DNA of 64,000 nt from Bacteroidia bacterium. GTDB lineage: Bacteria; Bacteroidota; Bacteroidia; Chitinophagales; Saprospiraceae. Numbering within the stretch: position 1 is the first letter of the stretch; each line of letters begins with the position of its first letter. A program made the position numbers and the translations under genes. The stretch covers positions 48,140 through 112,139 of the forward strand of contig JAUIKE010000002.1 in assembly GCA_030430845.1 (NCBI GenBank), given 5' to 3'. The notes below the pieces were generated by a model. It searched no databases. It had not been told where the DNA came from and saw only the letters and a list, made by a program, of their open reading frames with translations. This document shows, in pieces, positions 18,501-27,410 of the stretch.

Positions 18501-21500
18501 GAATGATCGCTCCGTGAGGATTACTGGCTGCAATGGCTGACAATGCGTAGGTCATGTCTTCATTGGTGGCGCTTGTGTTACCTAAATTGAACTGGAACAC
18601 AGCCGCCTCCTTACTCGGAATATTTACAGCTTCAAAGCTGGAGCCTTCCGCCAAAGCCAGGTTGGGATATTCCCGATTGGCCGTTCCCGGTTCCCATGGG
18701 CAGGAAGACTGTCCTGCTTGTAATTTGAAAACAGGTGTCTGATAGGTCGTGTCCATTCCAATGGCAACGGCAAATGCATCACCAATATCGTCATCGGATA
18801 GCACATATCCTGTTGCGACTCCCCCTTCATCATGATCTGTGCTTAAGCTTGCAGGAAATGAGTTTGAAGTTACTGCTCTAATCTCTCCTTCTAAACCCAA
18901 ACCCGCAACGCTTCCTCCATAAAATACTTTGACCTCTCCCTCTACATCGATAAATTGATCTAATGTATTCGTATTGGATGAATCGATGGAGGTTTGATAC
19001 TCAAAAGAAGCACCTGCATCGAAAGATTTATAGGTGTCGAAATTAACGCTGTTTTTCAAGGAATCATTTCTCGCTATCATCTTCTTCCAGTTTTCAACTG
19101 ATTGCCTTGCCTCCAGACTATCCTGGGAGCTGCGATTCCCATTCGTATCAACTGCAATTTTTTCCAATAAGCGGACTACATTACTTTCAATTTGATACTG
19201 TGAATACATAAATGTGGTAGGCGTCAGGGGTTCTACCGTTAGAGATTCGCCGAGAGAGGCTTCGCATTTATTCGGATCAAAGCTTACCACATCGGCAATT
19301 CCTACCTGGATATTAATGCCCATTCCAACATAAACATCCGCATTCTTCCCAATAAACTGATCACTGCCACTAGTACTGATGCGCTCGTTGGTGCTCATAC
19401 AAATTTCCAGTACATCGTCTTTTACATTTCGATAGCTAACCAGAGCGGATACTCCCCCTCCAATTTTGCTTTCTGTTTCAACCAGTGTACCTACACCGGC
19501 AGGCGCTGCCACTAATTTCACATCCGGCCCACTATCAATATCTACACCACCACCTCCACCAACAGACCATTCTCTGTAAAACCTGGTATAATTACAAACC
19601 TTAGTATTTTTTTCCCAGTAGGAATAACTGGCATCTCCAGGGGGATCCCTCAAAATTAGCCAGGGTTTTTGGGGAGATTTGGTGGTAAAAGTGGGGAGTT
19701 TGTTTAAAATACCCGTTACTATGGCCTGTACGGAAGAAGTTCCTTCCCTGCCTTTAATCGTCTTTCCCACCACCTGCAATGTTTTAAGGAATGGAGGTGA
19801 TGAATTGGGTACTCCGACTTTAAACTCATATTCCAGCTTTTCGCCGCTAAGAATAGTATCCAAGGCAATGTCTGCCAGACCGTTAATAATCCGGATATTT
19901 CCGGTGTCCAATTTACAGATCCCATCATCTGATTCTGTTGCCACGTATTGCTCAAATAACTCGATCGTAACTTTCTGGCGACTATTTTGCTCCAAAACAA
20001 TTTGGTCACAATCATCTGAAACAGGGTCTAAGCCCAGGATCCTCACTTGTGGCTCGGCAAAATAAATAAAGTCCACTATGGTATCTGTGCGGTCAGAAAG
20101 GTCAACGGTCACGCCTCCTTCTGTCTGGAAGGCCGCCTTGATCTTCGGATCTGAATGCTCTACCACTGCCACGGTAAGTGCTTCCAGCGGCGGTACATTC
20201 TCAAACTCATAGTTCCCTTCCTGATTGTCAATGGTCAACTGACGTTCAAAACAACCATCCGTTGAGCGGATCTTTACAATCGCCACAGTTCCCTGGCCTT
20301 CCCCTGGGGGCGCCTGAATGATCGACTTTTTACATTCTCCACCTGCCAATTGACCACTAATGGTCCGAGTCGTCACATCATTAAACAATACACCCGCAAC
20401 CGGATTCACTACGTTCGTCACCTCCCAGGTGGCAGGCGAAAATTGATGATCTTCAAATTTAGGGCTTAATTCCGCAGTCGTTCCCGGATCAAAATCAATA
20501 GAAAATCGTCCGGTCGAATCGGTAAAAATAGCCGGGTTATAGGACTCGCCATTCACTAATATTTCCACATTCGGCGCAAAACAATCCGTTCCCTTGTATC
20601 GAACAAAACCCGCTACCGGCACTGTAGACCGGTCTACAAAATCCACCTGGTCTACCGAAGTGATACTCGGATTAAGCGTTACCTGCCTGCTCTTAGGAGT
20701 AAGAACATGTGGCGTGGTACTTTGATTAGGGGCAAAGTTGGTCCAGGAAGTCCCATAGCTATGTCCTCTTCCAGTCAAGACCGAACCCTGATTATTCAGC
20801 CGATTCCCACTTCCTTCATTTAAAGAAAAGTAAACACGTAAGCCGGGTTCTTGCGGATCCCTGGCATTATTCACATGCTCTTGTATCGTACTTTGATCTA
20901 ATACATCGTCATAAACCGCTAATTCTGCGACCAAGCCTCCGAAGTGCTCCCTGGTGGTGGTATCTCCTGCCATCCGACCAGCCCCTAGGGTCCAGTTCTG
21001 CAGGCTGTCGGTCCAGTTGCCAAAGCTACTCGGAATGGAATACGGACTGCCAAATAGCTCCCCGTTTTTGTAAGTCTGAATGGTACCAGCGGTGCTGTCA
21101 ATCGTAAAAGCCAGGTGTTGATAGCCCATACCCAATGAACCAATCGTGGAGCCGCCTCCACCACTTGCTCCAAAAAGACTTAAAGCTACCAGATTATCCG
21201 TTCCGGCCGGTATTAACCTGATCTCAAATCGATTGCCGTTCCAGTTCTTGGATAATACGGTTTGGTTACCATTCGGCCCTGCACTGTTGATCCAAAGCTC
21301 CAGAGTCGCATTTTTAGTCATGCCAAAATCGGGTAATTCCGCATAATCCTGTTCTTCCTTCACAAATTTTAGCGCCCGCTGAGCAAAAAAGTTTTTGGAT
21401 GGATAGGCTAAAAAAGTGGTGCCGGTGCCGTAACTGGCCGCTTCAATGCGATAATAACCATCTTCATTCGTCACGCCTGCAATGCGCACGGGCGGACGAT

Positions 21501-22728
21501 CTTCATCGAATTCGGCCCCGCAAAAATGGACCTGGCTGCGGTTGAACAGGTCAAAGGATTTCTGGCCCTGGCCTTCGTCGAATTTCCAATAGGCCTTTAA
21601 ACCAGGTGTTAGTGTTGATGCCGTCCCGTTTTTGACATTATCAAAATCGAGTTCATCCAATAAGCGGTGATAGATGCGGAATTCATCCAGGCTTCCTTCC
21701 CATCCTCTCGTACCTGCCGCACCAAAATCAATTTCTGTGACCGAAGAGATCGGAGCACCGGGAGCCAAAGCTGCCAATTCGCCGTCGATGTAGAATCGAT
21801 ACTGGGTGCCGTCATAGGTCAAACCAACATGATTCCAGTCGTTTTGAAGCGTATCCGGGAAGGGCGCTTCCATGATAAAGTTGTTATCCAGATAGAGCGC
21901 TACTCCTGTACGAAATCCGCTTATCGGTCGGATGTCCAGCTGATGAGGGGCAAAATCCAGGATAGTAGCGGAGGCGGAACTGTCGGTTCTAGATAAGTCT
22001 GTTTTCATCCAAAAAGTAACACTCCAATGGTCCTGGGAGGGCAACAAGCTTGCCAGCCCAGTCCCGGCTGTGTCCACGTAGGCACCTCCGTCAAATCCAA
22101 ATTTCAAGGAATAGCCCTGCATGGGGGTCAGCGTAATCAAGGCATCCGGTACCGGATTACCGCTGGCCGTTTGTACCACACCGGTTACCGTACCATTGGG
22201 TACCTGGAAGCCCAGGGCAGGGCCGAGAGGGCCCTCTCCATATTGGTTGACGGCACTAACGGTATAGTTGTAGGGAACGCCGGCAATGACATTGAAGTCA
22301 TTGTAGTTGCGGATTTCCTTACCAACTTTTTCAATGAATACCCCATCGCGATAGATGTTAAAACTTTCAGGGGCTGGGCTAAGGGGGTCTACCGTCCAGG
22401 ATACCCGGATGCGATCTAACAAGTCCCCCTGTGTGGCCCTCACTGTGGGGGCGGTGGGTGGCAGTAAAAAGCGCGTCCAAAAACCGAATTCCATGATATT
22501 ATTCCGGTTCAAAACCTGGCCGACCAGTGGTTGACCAACGGTAATATCCGAACGTCTTCTGAAATTAAAGGCATTGGTCGTACTGCCGTAATCAAAAAGG
22601 ACTTCCCCTTGGGTGATGACAGTCTCGTCCTGCTCCGGCTTACAATCTACCTGGGCCGAAAGCGGGATGGTTAATAATAAACACAGCAGCCAACTACTGC
22701 CGTAGAGGATATGATTTTTCATGCTCAA
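15580..22728 (-). CDS. Giant secreted LamG/FN3 protein with T9SS type A sorting domain
   Basis: The protein has 2382 residues. The signal peptide ends near LSAQ (residue 26). In order: an N-terminal region, an FN3-like domain (about 92-176; PTAPTVRATQ...YNYTVSAVNQYGEGP), a short carboxypeptidase-regulatory-like strand set (about 178-203), two LamG/concanavalin-like jelly rolls (about 206-375 and 430-625, each ending in ELAVYDDVLD/DEFRIYHRLLD-type strands), regulatory-like and Ig-like stretches, and a long middle part with IYFAEPQVRILGLDPVSDDC and SCPWEPGTANREYP. The last 80 residues read LRVFPNPFNEQIVVEM...DVNGRVID...STGIYFLHI...KMVR, a T9SS type A sorting domain. It should be exported across the outer membrane and attached to the surface or released. 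The 40-bp gap from the 22769-23668 gene suggests one transcript. Function beyond carbohydrate or surface binding cannot be told. Confidence 0.88.
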   Translation of the reverse strand: MSMKNHILYGSSWLLCLLLTIPLSAQVDCKPEQDETVITQGEVLFDYGSTTNAFNFRRRSDITVGQPLVGQVLNRNNIMEFGFWTRFLLPPTAPTVRATQGDLLDRIRVSWTVDPLSPAPESFNIYRDGVFIEKVGKEIRNYNDFNVIAGVPYNYTVSAVNQYGEGPLGPALGFQVPNGTVTGVVQTASGNPVPDALITLTPMQGYSLKFGFDGGAYVDTAGTGLASLLPSQDHWSVTFWMKTDLSRTDSSASATILDFAPHQLDIRPISGFRTGVALYLDNNFIMEAPFPDTLQNDWNHVGLTYDGTQYRFYIDGELAALAPGAPISSVTEIDFGAAGTRGWEGSLDEFRIYHRLLDELDFDNVKNGTASTLTPGLKAYWKFDEGQGQKSFDLFNRSQVHFCGAEFDEDRPPVRIAGVTNEDGYYRIEAASYGTGTTFLAYPSKNFFAQRALKFVKEEQDYAELPDFGMTKNATLELWINSAGPNGNQTVLSKNWNGNRFEIRLIPAGTDNLVALSLFGASGGGGSTIGSLGMGYQHLAFTIDSTAGTIQTYKNGELFGSPYSIPSSFGNWTDSLQNWTLGAGRMAGDTTTREHFGGLVAELAVYDDVLDQSTIQEHVNNARDPQEPGLRVYFSLNEGSGNRLNNQGSVLTGRGHSYGTSWTNFAPNQSTTPHVLTPKSRQVTLNPSITSVDQVDFVDRSTVPVAGFVRYKGTDCFAPNVEILVNGESYNPAIFTDSTGRFSIDFDPGTTAELSPKFEDHQFSPATWEVTNVVNPVAGVLFNDVTTRTISGQLAGGECKKSIIQAPPGEGQGTVAIVKIRSTDGCFERQLTIDNQEGNYEFENVPPLEALTVAVVEHSDPKIKAAFQTEGGVTVDLSDRTDTIVDFIYFAEPQVRILGLDPVSDDCDQIVLEQNSRQKVTIELFEQYVATESDDGICKLDTGNIRIINGLADIALDTILSGEKLEYEFKVGVPNSSPPFLKTLQVVGKTIKGREGTSSVQAIVTGILNKLPTFTTKSPQKPWLILRDPPGDASYSYWEKNTKVCNYTRFYREWSVGGGGGVDIDSGPDVKLVAAPAGVGTLVETESKIGGGVSALVSYRNVKDDVLEICMSTNERISTSGSDQFIGKNADVYVGMGINIQVGIADVVSFDPNKCEASLGESLTVEPLTPTTFMYSQYQIESNVVRLLEKIAVDTNGNRSSQDSLEARQSVENWKKMIARNDSLKNSVNFDTYKSFDAGASFEYQTSIDSSNTNTLDQFIDVEGEVKVFYGGSVAGLGLEGEIRAVTSNSFPASLSTDHDEGGVATGYVLSDDDIGDAFAVAIGMDTTYQTPVFKLQAGQSSCPWEPGTANREYPNLALAEGSSFEAVNIPSKEAAVFQFNLGNTSATNEDMTYALSAIAASNPHGAIIQVNGTTLNGNPVRYTIPFGQSIPVTVTVKRGPVEYDYEKLSLVLYSECQASQAYGLGIPADNLDSLFFSKVDLNVHFIRPCSEVDINVPQQNWVVRNNDPAQPGTIRRVTISGYDLSAPDFKLVRLQYRSSDGDGAWINLPVPDGQTYEAYNPNWTGFKGRSREEIGSDTTLLNPDFTQFQWETVGISDGDYEIHAVAVCDGSAADKPGYSEIIKGRIDREPPKLVGLTQPSDGVFHFGDEISATFNKVINCDSLVVGFIPKGSPAKAANGVYVSGLATTLIGDPHAEVTCYENKLIINPTITDNTVVENKVMRVELGSLQDLTGNKITEPIKWEFYVDRNELAWLTDSIGITKYEDETSRVSAKVHNRSGSPMPFSIQGAPEWVRVFPDTGYLVPNEVVEIQFEIEGDALALGHFSETIELVTHPGINPSYRGGTELLRFGTRVINRPPVWDFDPNLFLYSMTYVGELNIDGLVSSDTQDRLAAFVNDEVRGVANLTYDAAAQKHLVFLEVFSNDPTTNEPLEFRIWDASESSTHAPVSPQGEVFVDNDMRGTRSVPVVFSATNSIEQSYQLNAGVNWISFPLTSDVLKDVNATLDGLPLKDGDQLIWQYTFDEYSEANGWEGILTEYMGFDRLHFYKLFIQEAGSFSYLGEFDSPANDFIVIWPDEWNWLGFISLEKMELSKALADYIPASGDIIKGQRSFAVYEEGLGWGGNLTFLEPTKGYLMRSREFGILTYPESQQLDAGVAKKLEKARDEQALVEAQLGVQAAQFFENMSIVGTLENCNGSIPDNAAYLAAFAGKKARGVAPLVERDGQLLSYLMVHGEQNEQLSFALLDENKQLIGELDNHMSFLANDVVGLPSEPYVFELSVACDPVPGSPKTGIRNNIQDLRVFPNPFNEQIVVEMKLDQQESVSISLQDVNGRVIDVLFDGEMAAGRQRVVWNAENGKALSTGIYFLHIQSDSVHRIEKMVR

Positions 22729-22768
22729 TTAACTTTTTTAGGTGAAAAAATAGGTTTACCTGTTATCG

Positions 22769-23668
22769 TTAATTGATTCGGATGTAGATCCAGAAATTAA
22801 GATTCTTAGGTCGTGTTTCTTCATATCCTGTATTAATTATTTCATGGGTATGTTGGCCATCGTCGAATATTTTACCTGAAAAATTAACAGTATCATCTTC
22901 TTCATCAATAGATATTGCAGTAATTGGAACATCTCCAAAATCAAATTTTCTTTGTTCGACCGATCTTAAAAGGTGACTATGTGCTCCACCTTTATCTACA
23001 GTATGAGTGTGACTCTTCAAAGAATCTGCCTGCACAGTAGCAATAGGAGTACCAGCGTTTCTATCCGGGTCGTTATCTGCGCCATTTTCGAATTCCTGTG
23101 CACGAAGAAATAAACCTCCTGCATCGGGAATACTTGATACATATTTCTCGAGACTACTACCTGCAATCGAACGTCCATCCATCGGCACCCAGCAATCGCC
23201 GTTTTCCTTGGCAAAATCATCCGGGGCGAGTATGGAATATTTAATATCCCCCACCTGCCCTGAGCAGCCTTTTTGAGCTATCTGTTGTGCAGCATTCACA
23301 GAAATAGCATAAGGCGCATAGGTTAATTCGGTACGTGGATTTAATTCACGGCCACCTACTGTTACACCGAGAAAAAGCGGTTGATTAAAAATAGAAGCAG
23401 GAGATAAGGGTTCTACGCTTCCAAGGTTGTGGCTGTAGATCCCCCCTATCACCGGAACGGTTGCAGTCTCCTCCCAAAGAGCCTCATTATTTCCTTCATG
23501 GTACAACTTGAAAGTCAATTCTACTTCTCCATCATCTACGGAAGCGCCTGATGCGTCTTTTAAGGTTCCCTGAATGCTTATTTTTTGATTTTGGGCTGTT
23601 AAGGATTGGTTTAAAATGAAAAACAGGCCGAGGCCTAATAATAACTTAAAGGTAGATTTCAAATTCAT
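22769..23668 (-). CDS. Secreted protein with phage-tail-collar-like C-terminal domain
   Basis: The protein has 299 residues. The signal peptide is MNLKSTFKLLLGLGLFFILNQSLTAQ. Residues 30-125 form a beta-rich domain (ISIQGTLKDASGASVDDGEVELTFKLYHEG...FLGVTVGGRELNPRTELTYAPYAISV) often seen at the start of secreted Bacteroidota proteins. The second half resembles phage tail-fibre or collar ends: SHTHTVDKGGAHSHLL, then QHTHEIINTGYEETRPKNLNFWIYIRIN with the ETRPxNxxxWxYIRI pattern and repeated HTH metal-binding-like histidines. It is probably a trimeric surface fibre or adhesin encoded just upstream of the giant LamG gene. A LytTR-like repeat and an inverted repeat lie in its upstream region. Confidence 0.8.
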   Translation of the reverse strand: MNLKSTFKLLLGLGLFFILNQSLTAQNQKISIQGTLKDASGASVDDGEVELTFKLYHEGNNEALWEETATVPVIGGIYSHNLGSVEPLSPASIFNQPLFLGVTVGGRELNPRTELTYAPYAISVNAAQQIAQKGCSGQVGDIKYSILAPDDFAKENGDCWVPMDGRSIAGSSLEKYVSSIPDAGGLFLRAQEFENGADNDPDRNAGTPIATVQADSLKSHTHTVDKGGAHSHLLRSVEQRKFDFGDVPITAISIDEEDDTVNFSGKIFDDGQHTHEIINTGYEETRPKNLNFWIYIRIN

Positions 23669-23709
23669 GATCTATGGAATTAAATTAAGTGATAAAAAAT
23701 AGTATAGGG

Positions 23710-23733
23710 TCTGTAGAAGATCGTTTCTACAGA
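23710..23733. promoter_or_regulatory. Inverted repeat upstream of the tail-collar-like gene
   Basis: tctgtagaa (23710-23718) and ttctacaga (23725-23733) are perfect 9-bp arms with a 6-base centre, placed 42-65 bp before the ATG at 23668. This could be an operator or an mRNA leader hairpin. Confidence 0.45.
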
Positions 23734-23890
23734 GAAAAGGCTGTACCAGACTTAAATCGGTCGTTTAATCGGAGAAAGGTTGATTTGTTGATTGGATGAC
23801 TGAGAAAAGCACAAAGGCTCGCATGGCCCCAGATCAGAAGTTGCTTAAGGTTTTTCTATACCGTAAAATTAGGAGACTCGAGGTGATATT

Positions 23891-23921
23891 TTCCGTCAAA
23901 TGTGTAGCAATTTCCGTCAAA
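23891..23921 (-). promoter_or_regulatory. Direct-repeat pair, LytTR-operator-like, copy 1
   Basis: ttccgtcaaa occurs at 23891-23900 and 23912-23921, exactly 21 bp apart. A similar pair with the same spacing lies upstream of the 23999-27199 gene. Response regulators of the LytTR class bind imperfect 9-bp direct repeats with this period. The word tccgtcaaa matches the published pattern only in part, so the assignment is tentative. Confidence 0.45.
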
Positions 23922-23946
23922 AAAGAAAAAAAAATAGGCGTTGAGT

Positions 23947-23987
23947 GGGGTTGTGCAAAAACGAGTAGCGATTTTTCGCACAACCCC
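23947..23987 (-). terminator. Hairpin terminator of ggggttgtg type
   Basis: ggggttgtgcaaaaa pairs with tttttcgcacaacccc apart from one extra base, around a short loop containing gagtagc. It lies 12 bp beyond the stop of the 23999-27199 gene. It is a single lobe of the family that forms the 158-bp palindrome at 14571. Confidence 0.8.
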
Positions 23988-23998
23988 AAAAAGAATAA

Positions 23999-26900
23999 TT
24001 ATTGCCTGACGATCTGGCGATTCACCATACCGCCTTCTCCAATCAACCGAATTTGATACACCCCTTTTGGAAGGGCACTTAAATCCAAGGTATAGGCATT
24101 ATTATTGACTGCTTCATTTTGCAATACCCTACCCTGCATATTGAGCAAACGCAAGGTCTCTATCCTTACCGGTGCATTGATATTTACCTGGTAGGTAGCC
24201 GGGTTGGGGTAAACCAACAATTGGCCGGCCCAGGCCGGTTCATTGACGCCGGATACAAAATCAAAGCTGATCTCAGAGCAGGTAACCAGATAATAATTCT
24301 CATGATAAGGTGCTTCCTCGTCTACTTGGAATACAAATCCTGTGAGCTGAAAGCTGCTAACATCCGTTGAATTAATGTATTCGTTGAGGAAAGTGGTATC
24401 AATACCTGAAGCAGCAGTGGCAAAAACAGTAAAGGTCCCTCCTTCTGTTGGAAAGTTGATGAAATAATCTCCATCCTCAAAATCTACCACTTCAATCTGA
24501 TCCTGAAGGCTCGCTGTTATTTCTAAAGTAACCAGCTTGTTTTCCAAGGATTCATTGAGCTCAGAAGTTGCGATCGGACTAACCAAGTTGTTATCCTGCG
24601 ACACCAAAGTGATTTCGCTGGGATTAATACTCAAGTGACCGTCAATTTGCTCAATGATCCCTTCCACCATAATCTCATCTCCTTCCGTAGCCTCATAATC
24701 ACCGATCACTTTGAAAGAGTTGACCAGCATCCCGTCTCCATTAGGCTCCAATATCCAGAAACTGTAGGTGTCCGATACATCAAAATCGATACAGTGTACA
24801 ATTCCCTGAATGGCCACTTCCTGATTTATGGACAGGGCGACCCCGCTGGTATCATCTACTCCGTTAATGTCTCCAATTGGCGAAATCTCCAATTGTTTTT
24901 CCAACACTTTGATCTCATTACTGGCCGAGCCTTCACAACCTTCTCCATTAGTATAAGTATAAGTTATCGTATAGGTTCCGACCCCGCCCGCTGCCGCAGG
25001 GTCAAAGCTGTAAGTCATACCATTCCCATCATCCGTGACGCCAGGGCCGGAATACACCCCACCTGCCGGTGAGCCACCGCCTAGGCCCGTTTGAACGCCG
25101 GCATCTTCGAAAATGTCAGCCGGGGCGGTGAAGCTTACAGATGATGTATTGATATAAGTCAGATCAAGTTCCATGTATGGACGACATTCGATATCAGTCG
25201 GTGCAGGCGATAAAATGGCCGCATAGCGATTGTTTCCGTTAATGCCGTCTGGTGTAATATCCGAGAACACAGCAGTGGTACCACCATTTGTTAACTGATC
25301 AAATGATACGGTCCCAACAGTAGGAACACTGGAATAAGGAGGTCCTGAAGACGAAAGGTATTTAACAATCCTAATTCCAAAATCCTGATCGCCATTATCT
25401 GCCTTGGCCATATTTTCCAGTCCGCTAACGGTGATAGTGATGGTACCATCAGGACAAACTGGATTAGGCTCAATAACCATGCTACCAATAGTGGGGCAGA
25501 TGGCCTCCTTAGGCACACCATTTATTACTCTGGCAAACAGATCGTCCTTATTATCGTCATCCTCATCCTTGTACACCAGCACAAAATCACCATTCACCAA
25601 CGGGTGGATGGATTGAATGTTCTCCTCTTGTGCATCGTTGCCACTATTGGTTTTGGTCGTGCCGCAAAACGGCGTACCGTCATTATTAATGACCCGGTGG
25701 TATACATCTTTTTCTACATCACCCGGCCCTCCCTCAGATTCCCAGGCAATGACAAAGCCGCCGGCTAAGGTCGTCATAACGGGGCCAAAAGGAGACTGAT
25801 TGCCGGTCCCTCCAGCATTGAAGTCGGAATAAGGCGCTACCACGCCGGAAACGGATAGGCCGGAAGAATTAAACACCCGGTAAAAGACTCCGGATTGATC
25901 TCCGTCGGCTCCATCTCTGGCAGCCCAGCACACGGCAAAATTACCATTATTAAGGGCTATGATACTAGGTTTAAATGACTGGCCGGCACTAAAGAAATTC
26001 GTATGTAAGCCCCCACTGACTTCAACACTGCTTCCTAATGCTACTCCATTAGCATTGTAGGTGCGAACAAAATAATCCACCGTACCGCTGGTACTTTTAT
26101 ACAAGACAGCGAAATTCCCGTCGGTAAGGGCAACTATTCCGGAAAGATCTCTTGCTTCTCCATTCTGGTCTTCATCCACTTGTGTGGTAGCTGAGACGGC
26201 CATGCCATTTGAATTATACACTCTGAAATAGACATCCTCACTTAATACGCTTGGCCCCGAACCCCAGGCCATGACCAAATTGCCATTCGGTAGGCCGATC
26301 ACCCTGGAGCCAAAGGTAGCCTGATCGCCTGCTCCAGTCGGATTGATATCAAAATAAGGTGCCACCACACCGGTTAAAAAAGTACCGTTGGCCCTAAAGA
26401 TCCGGAAAAAACCACCGTTTCCCTCTCCGTCAATTCCATCCCGTGCTTCCCAGGTCACGGCAAATTTGCCGTCGCTCAGTTCAGCCATAGCCTGGTCTAT
26501 TACCGTATTTTGAAAGTGCCCATCATGAGCCCCCCCAGAAACATTGATCAAATTGCTGACAGCCATTCCCTGGGCATTGAAGGTTTGGAAAAAAAGGTCG
26601 TCGGTATTATCACCCGGTGCATCTTCGCCGATAGCAGTTAACATAACGAATTCGCCCGTACTGAGCGGCAGTATGGCCACCAAATTATCTTCCTTCCCAT
26701 TATTATCCAATCGGACAGAGCCTGAAACGGCCCCTCCATTGTTGTTGTAAGTCCTAAAAAACACATCTTTTTTCTCTTCACCGGAACTTCCACTGGGTCC
26801 GGTATCTCCGGGGCCGTCTTCTGACACCCAAGCTACGACAAAGCCTGTCTGGAGGGCTACTACTTTAGGGCCAAAAGCGCCTTGATTTCCGGTGCCGCCG

Positions 26901-27199
26901 CCATTCACATCCGCATAAGGCATAATTACGCCGGAAACAGGGCTCCCATCAGCACTAAAAACCTGAAAAAATGCGCCTTCCCCATCGCCGTCAACGCCGT
27001 CGCGGGTTTCCCAGGCGAGTACAAAATTACCATTGCTTAAAGTCGCAGCGGCATTGGTATTGTCAACTCCCTGGAAGCCGGAATCGTGTCCTGTGCCTCC
27101 AAGGTTAATATTATCGGAAAGTGGCGTACAGGTTTGAGCCTGCAAAAAGGGGGTCCCAAGTATACTCAAGACAAACAAAAGTAGGATTCTATTTTTCAT
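23999..27199 (-). CDS. Secreted repeat protein with T9SS type A sorting domain
   Basis: The protein has 1066 residues. The signal peptide MKNRILLLFVLSILGTPFLQAQ is clear. Residues 40-560 hold about eleven repeats of the type LxxGNFVLAWExxDGxDGDGxGxFFxVFxxDG, in which strands alternate with acidic DG-rich turns. An Ig-like segment follows (about 600-780), then an OB-fold-like segment (about 790-985; VAIQGIVHCIDFDVSDTYSFWIL, DEIMVEGIIEQIDGHLSI), and a terminal sorting domain with LLVYPNPATYQVNI...LLNMQGRVLQ...LPKGVYQIRL...RQIVRQ. The repeats probably form a propeller-like or extended surface domain. Secretion by T9SS is inferred from the C-terminus. Its promoter region at 27200-27320 carries a LytTR-like repeat pair. 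Confidence 0.88.
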   Translation of the reverse strand: MKNRILLLFVLSILGTPFLQAQTCTPLSDNINLGGTGHDSGFQGVDNTNAAATLSNGNFVLAWETRDGVDGDGEGAFFQVFSADGSPVSGVIMPYADVNGGGTGNQGAFGPKVVALQTGFVVAWVSEDGPGDTGPSGSSGEEKKDVFFRTYNNNGGAVSGSVRLDNNGKEDNLVAILPLSTGEFVMLTAIGEDAPGDNTDDLFFQTFNAQGMAVSNLINVSGGAHDGHFQNTVIDQAMAELSDGKFAVTWEARDGIDGEGNGGFFRIFRANGTFLTGVVAPYFDINPTGAGDQATFGSRVIGLPNGNLVMAWGSGPSVLSEDVYFRVYNSNGMAVSATTQVDEDQNGEARDLSGIVALTDGNFAVLYKSTSGTVDYFVRTYNANGVALGSSVEVSGGLHTNFFSAGQSFKPSIIALNNGNFAVCWAARDGADGDQSGVFYRVFNSSGLSVSGVVAPYSDFNAGGTGNQSPFGPVMTTLAGGFVIAWESEGGPGDVEKDVYHRVINNDGTPFCGTTKTNSGNDAQEENIQSIHPLVNGDFVLVYKDEDDDNKDDLFARVINGVPKEAICPTIGSMVIEPNPVCPDGTITITVSGLENMAKADNGDQDFGIRIVKYLSSSGPPYSSVPTVGTVSFDQLTNGGTTAVFSDITPDGINGNNRYAAILSPAPTDIECRPYMELDLTYINTSSVSFTAPADIFEDAGVQTGLGGGSPAGGVYSGPGVTDDGNGMTYSFDPAAAGGVGTYTITYTYTNGEGCEGSASNEIKVLEKQLEISPIGDINGVDDTSGVALSINQEVAIQGIVHCIDFDVSDTYSFWILEPNGDGMLVNSFKVIGDYEATEGDEIMVEGIIEQIDGHLSINPSEITLVSQDNNLVSPIATSELNESLENKLVTLEITASLQDQIEVVDFEDGDYFINFPTEGGTFTVFATAASGIDTTFLNEYINSTDVSSFQLTGFVFQVDEEAPYHENYYLVTCSEISFDFVSGVNEPAWAGQLLVYPNPATYQVNINAPVRIETLRLLNMQGRVLQNEAVNNNAYTLDLSALPKGVYQIRLIGEGGMVNRQIVRQ

Positions 27200-27281
27200 A
27201 TAGATTAATTTTAGGTGAAGATGTCCATTGGTTGTTTTTTAAACAACTTTAATATAAAGATAAGAAGTGTGAAGTGACTTT

Positions 27282-27312
27282 ATCCGTCAAAAAAGTAACC
27301 ATTTGCGTCAAT
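27282..27312 (-). promoter_or_regulatory. Direct-repeat pair, LytTR-operator-like, copy 2
   Basis: atccgtcaaa at 27282-27291 and ttgcgtcaat at 27303-27312 repeat with a 21-bp period. The pair lies about 83-113 bp upstream of the ATG at 27199, a suitable place for an activator site. It mirrors the pair at 23891-23921. Confidence 0.45.
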
Positions 27313-27368
27313 CTAAGCGTAACACAAGCTTCAGCTTGTCTGTCCATCAAGTTTATTGGCGTTAGCCG

Positions 27369-27410
27369 CGTAGCGCACGATTCAGCTTGCCCGTACCATT
27401 AGCTTTAGCT
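27369..27410 (-). repeat. 42-bp dispersed repeat (family A'), copy 1
   Basis: The reverse complement of this stretch matches 31816-31857 with two differences (core ggtacgggcaagctgaa). It is joined on the left to attggcgttagccg, which recalls the end of the 105-bp family A element. Confidence 0.75.

Larger units (their letters stand above)
23669..23998. other. 330-bp spacer with regulatory-type repeats
   Basis: No supported gene. The spacer holds an inverted repeat (23710-23733), a direct-repeat pair with 21-bp period (23891-23921) and a hairpin terminator of the upstream gene (23947-23987). A small plus-strand frame at about 23796-24056 runs through the terminator and is judged spurious. Confidence 0.55.
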
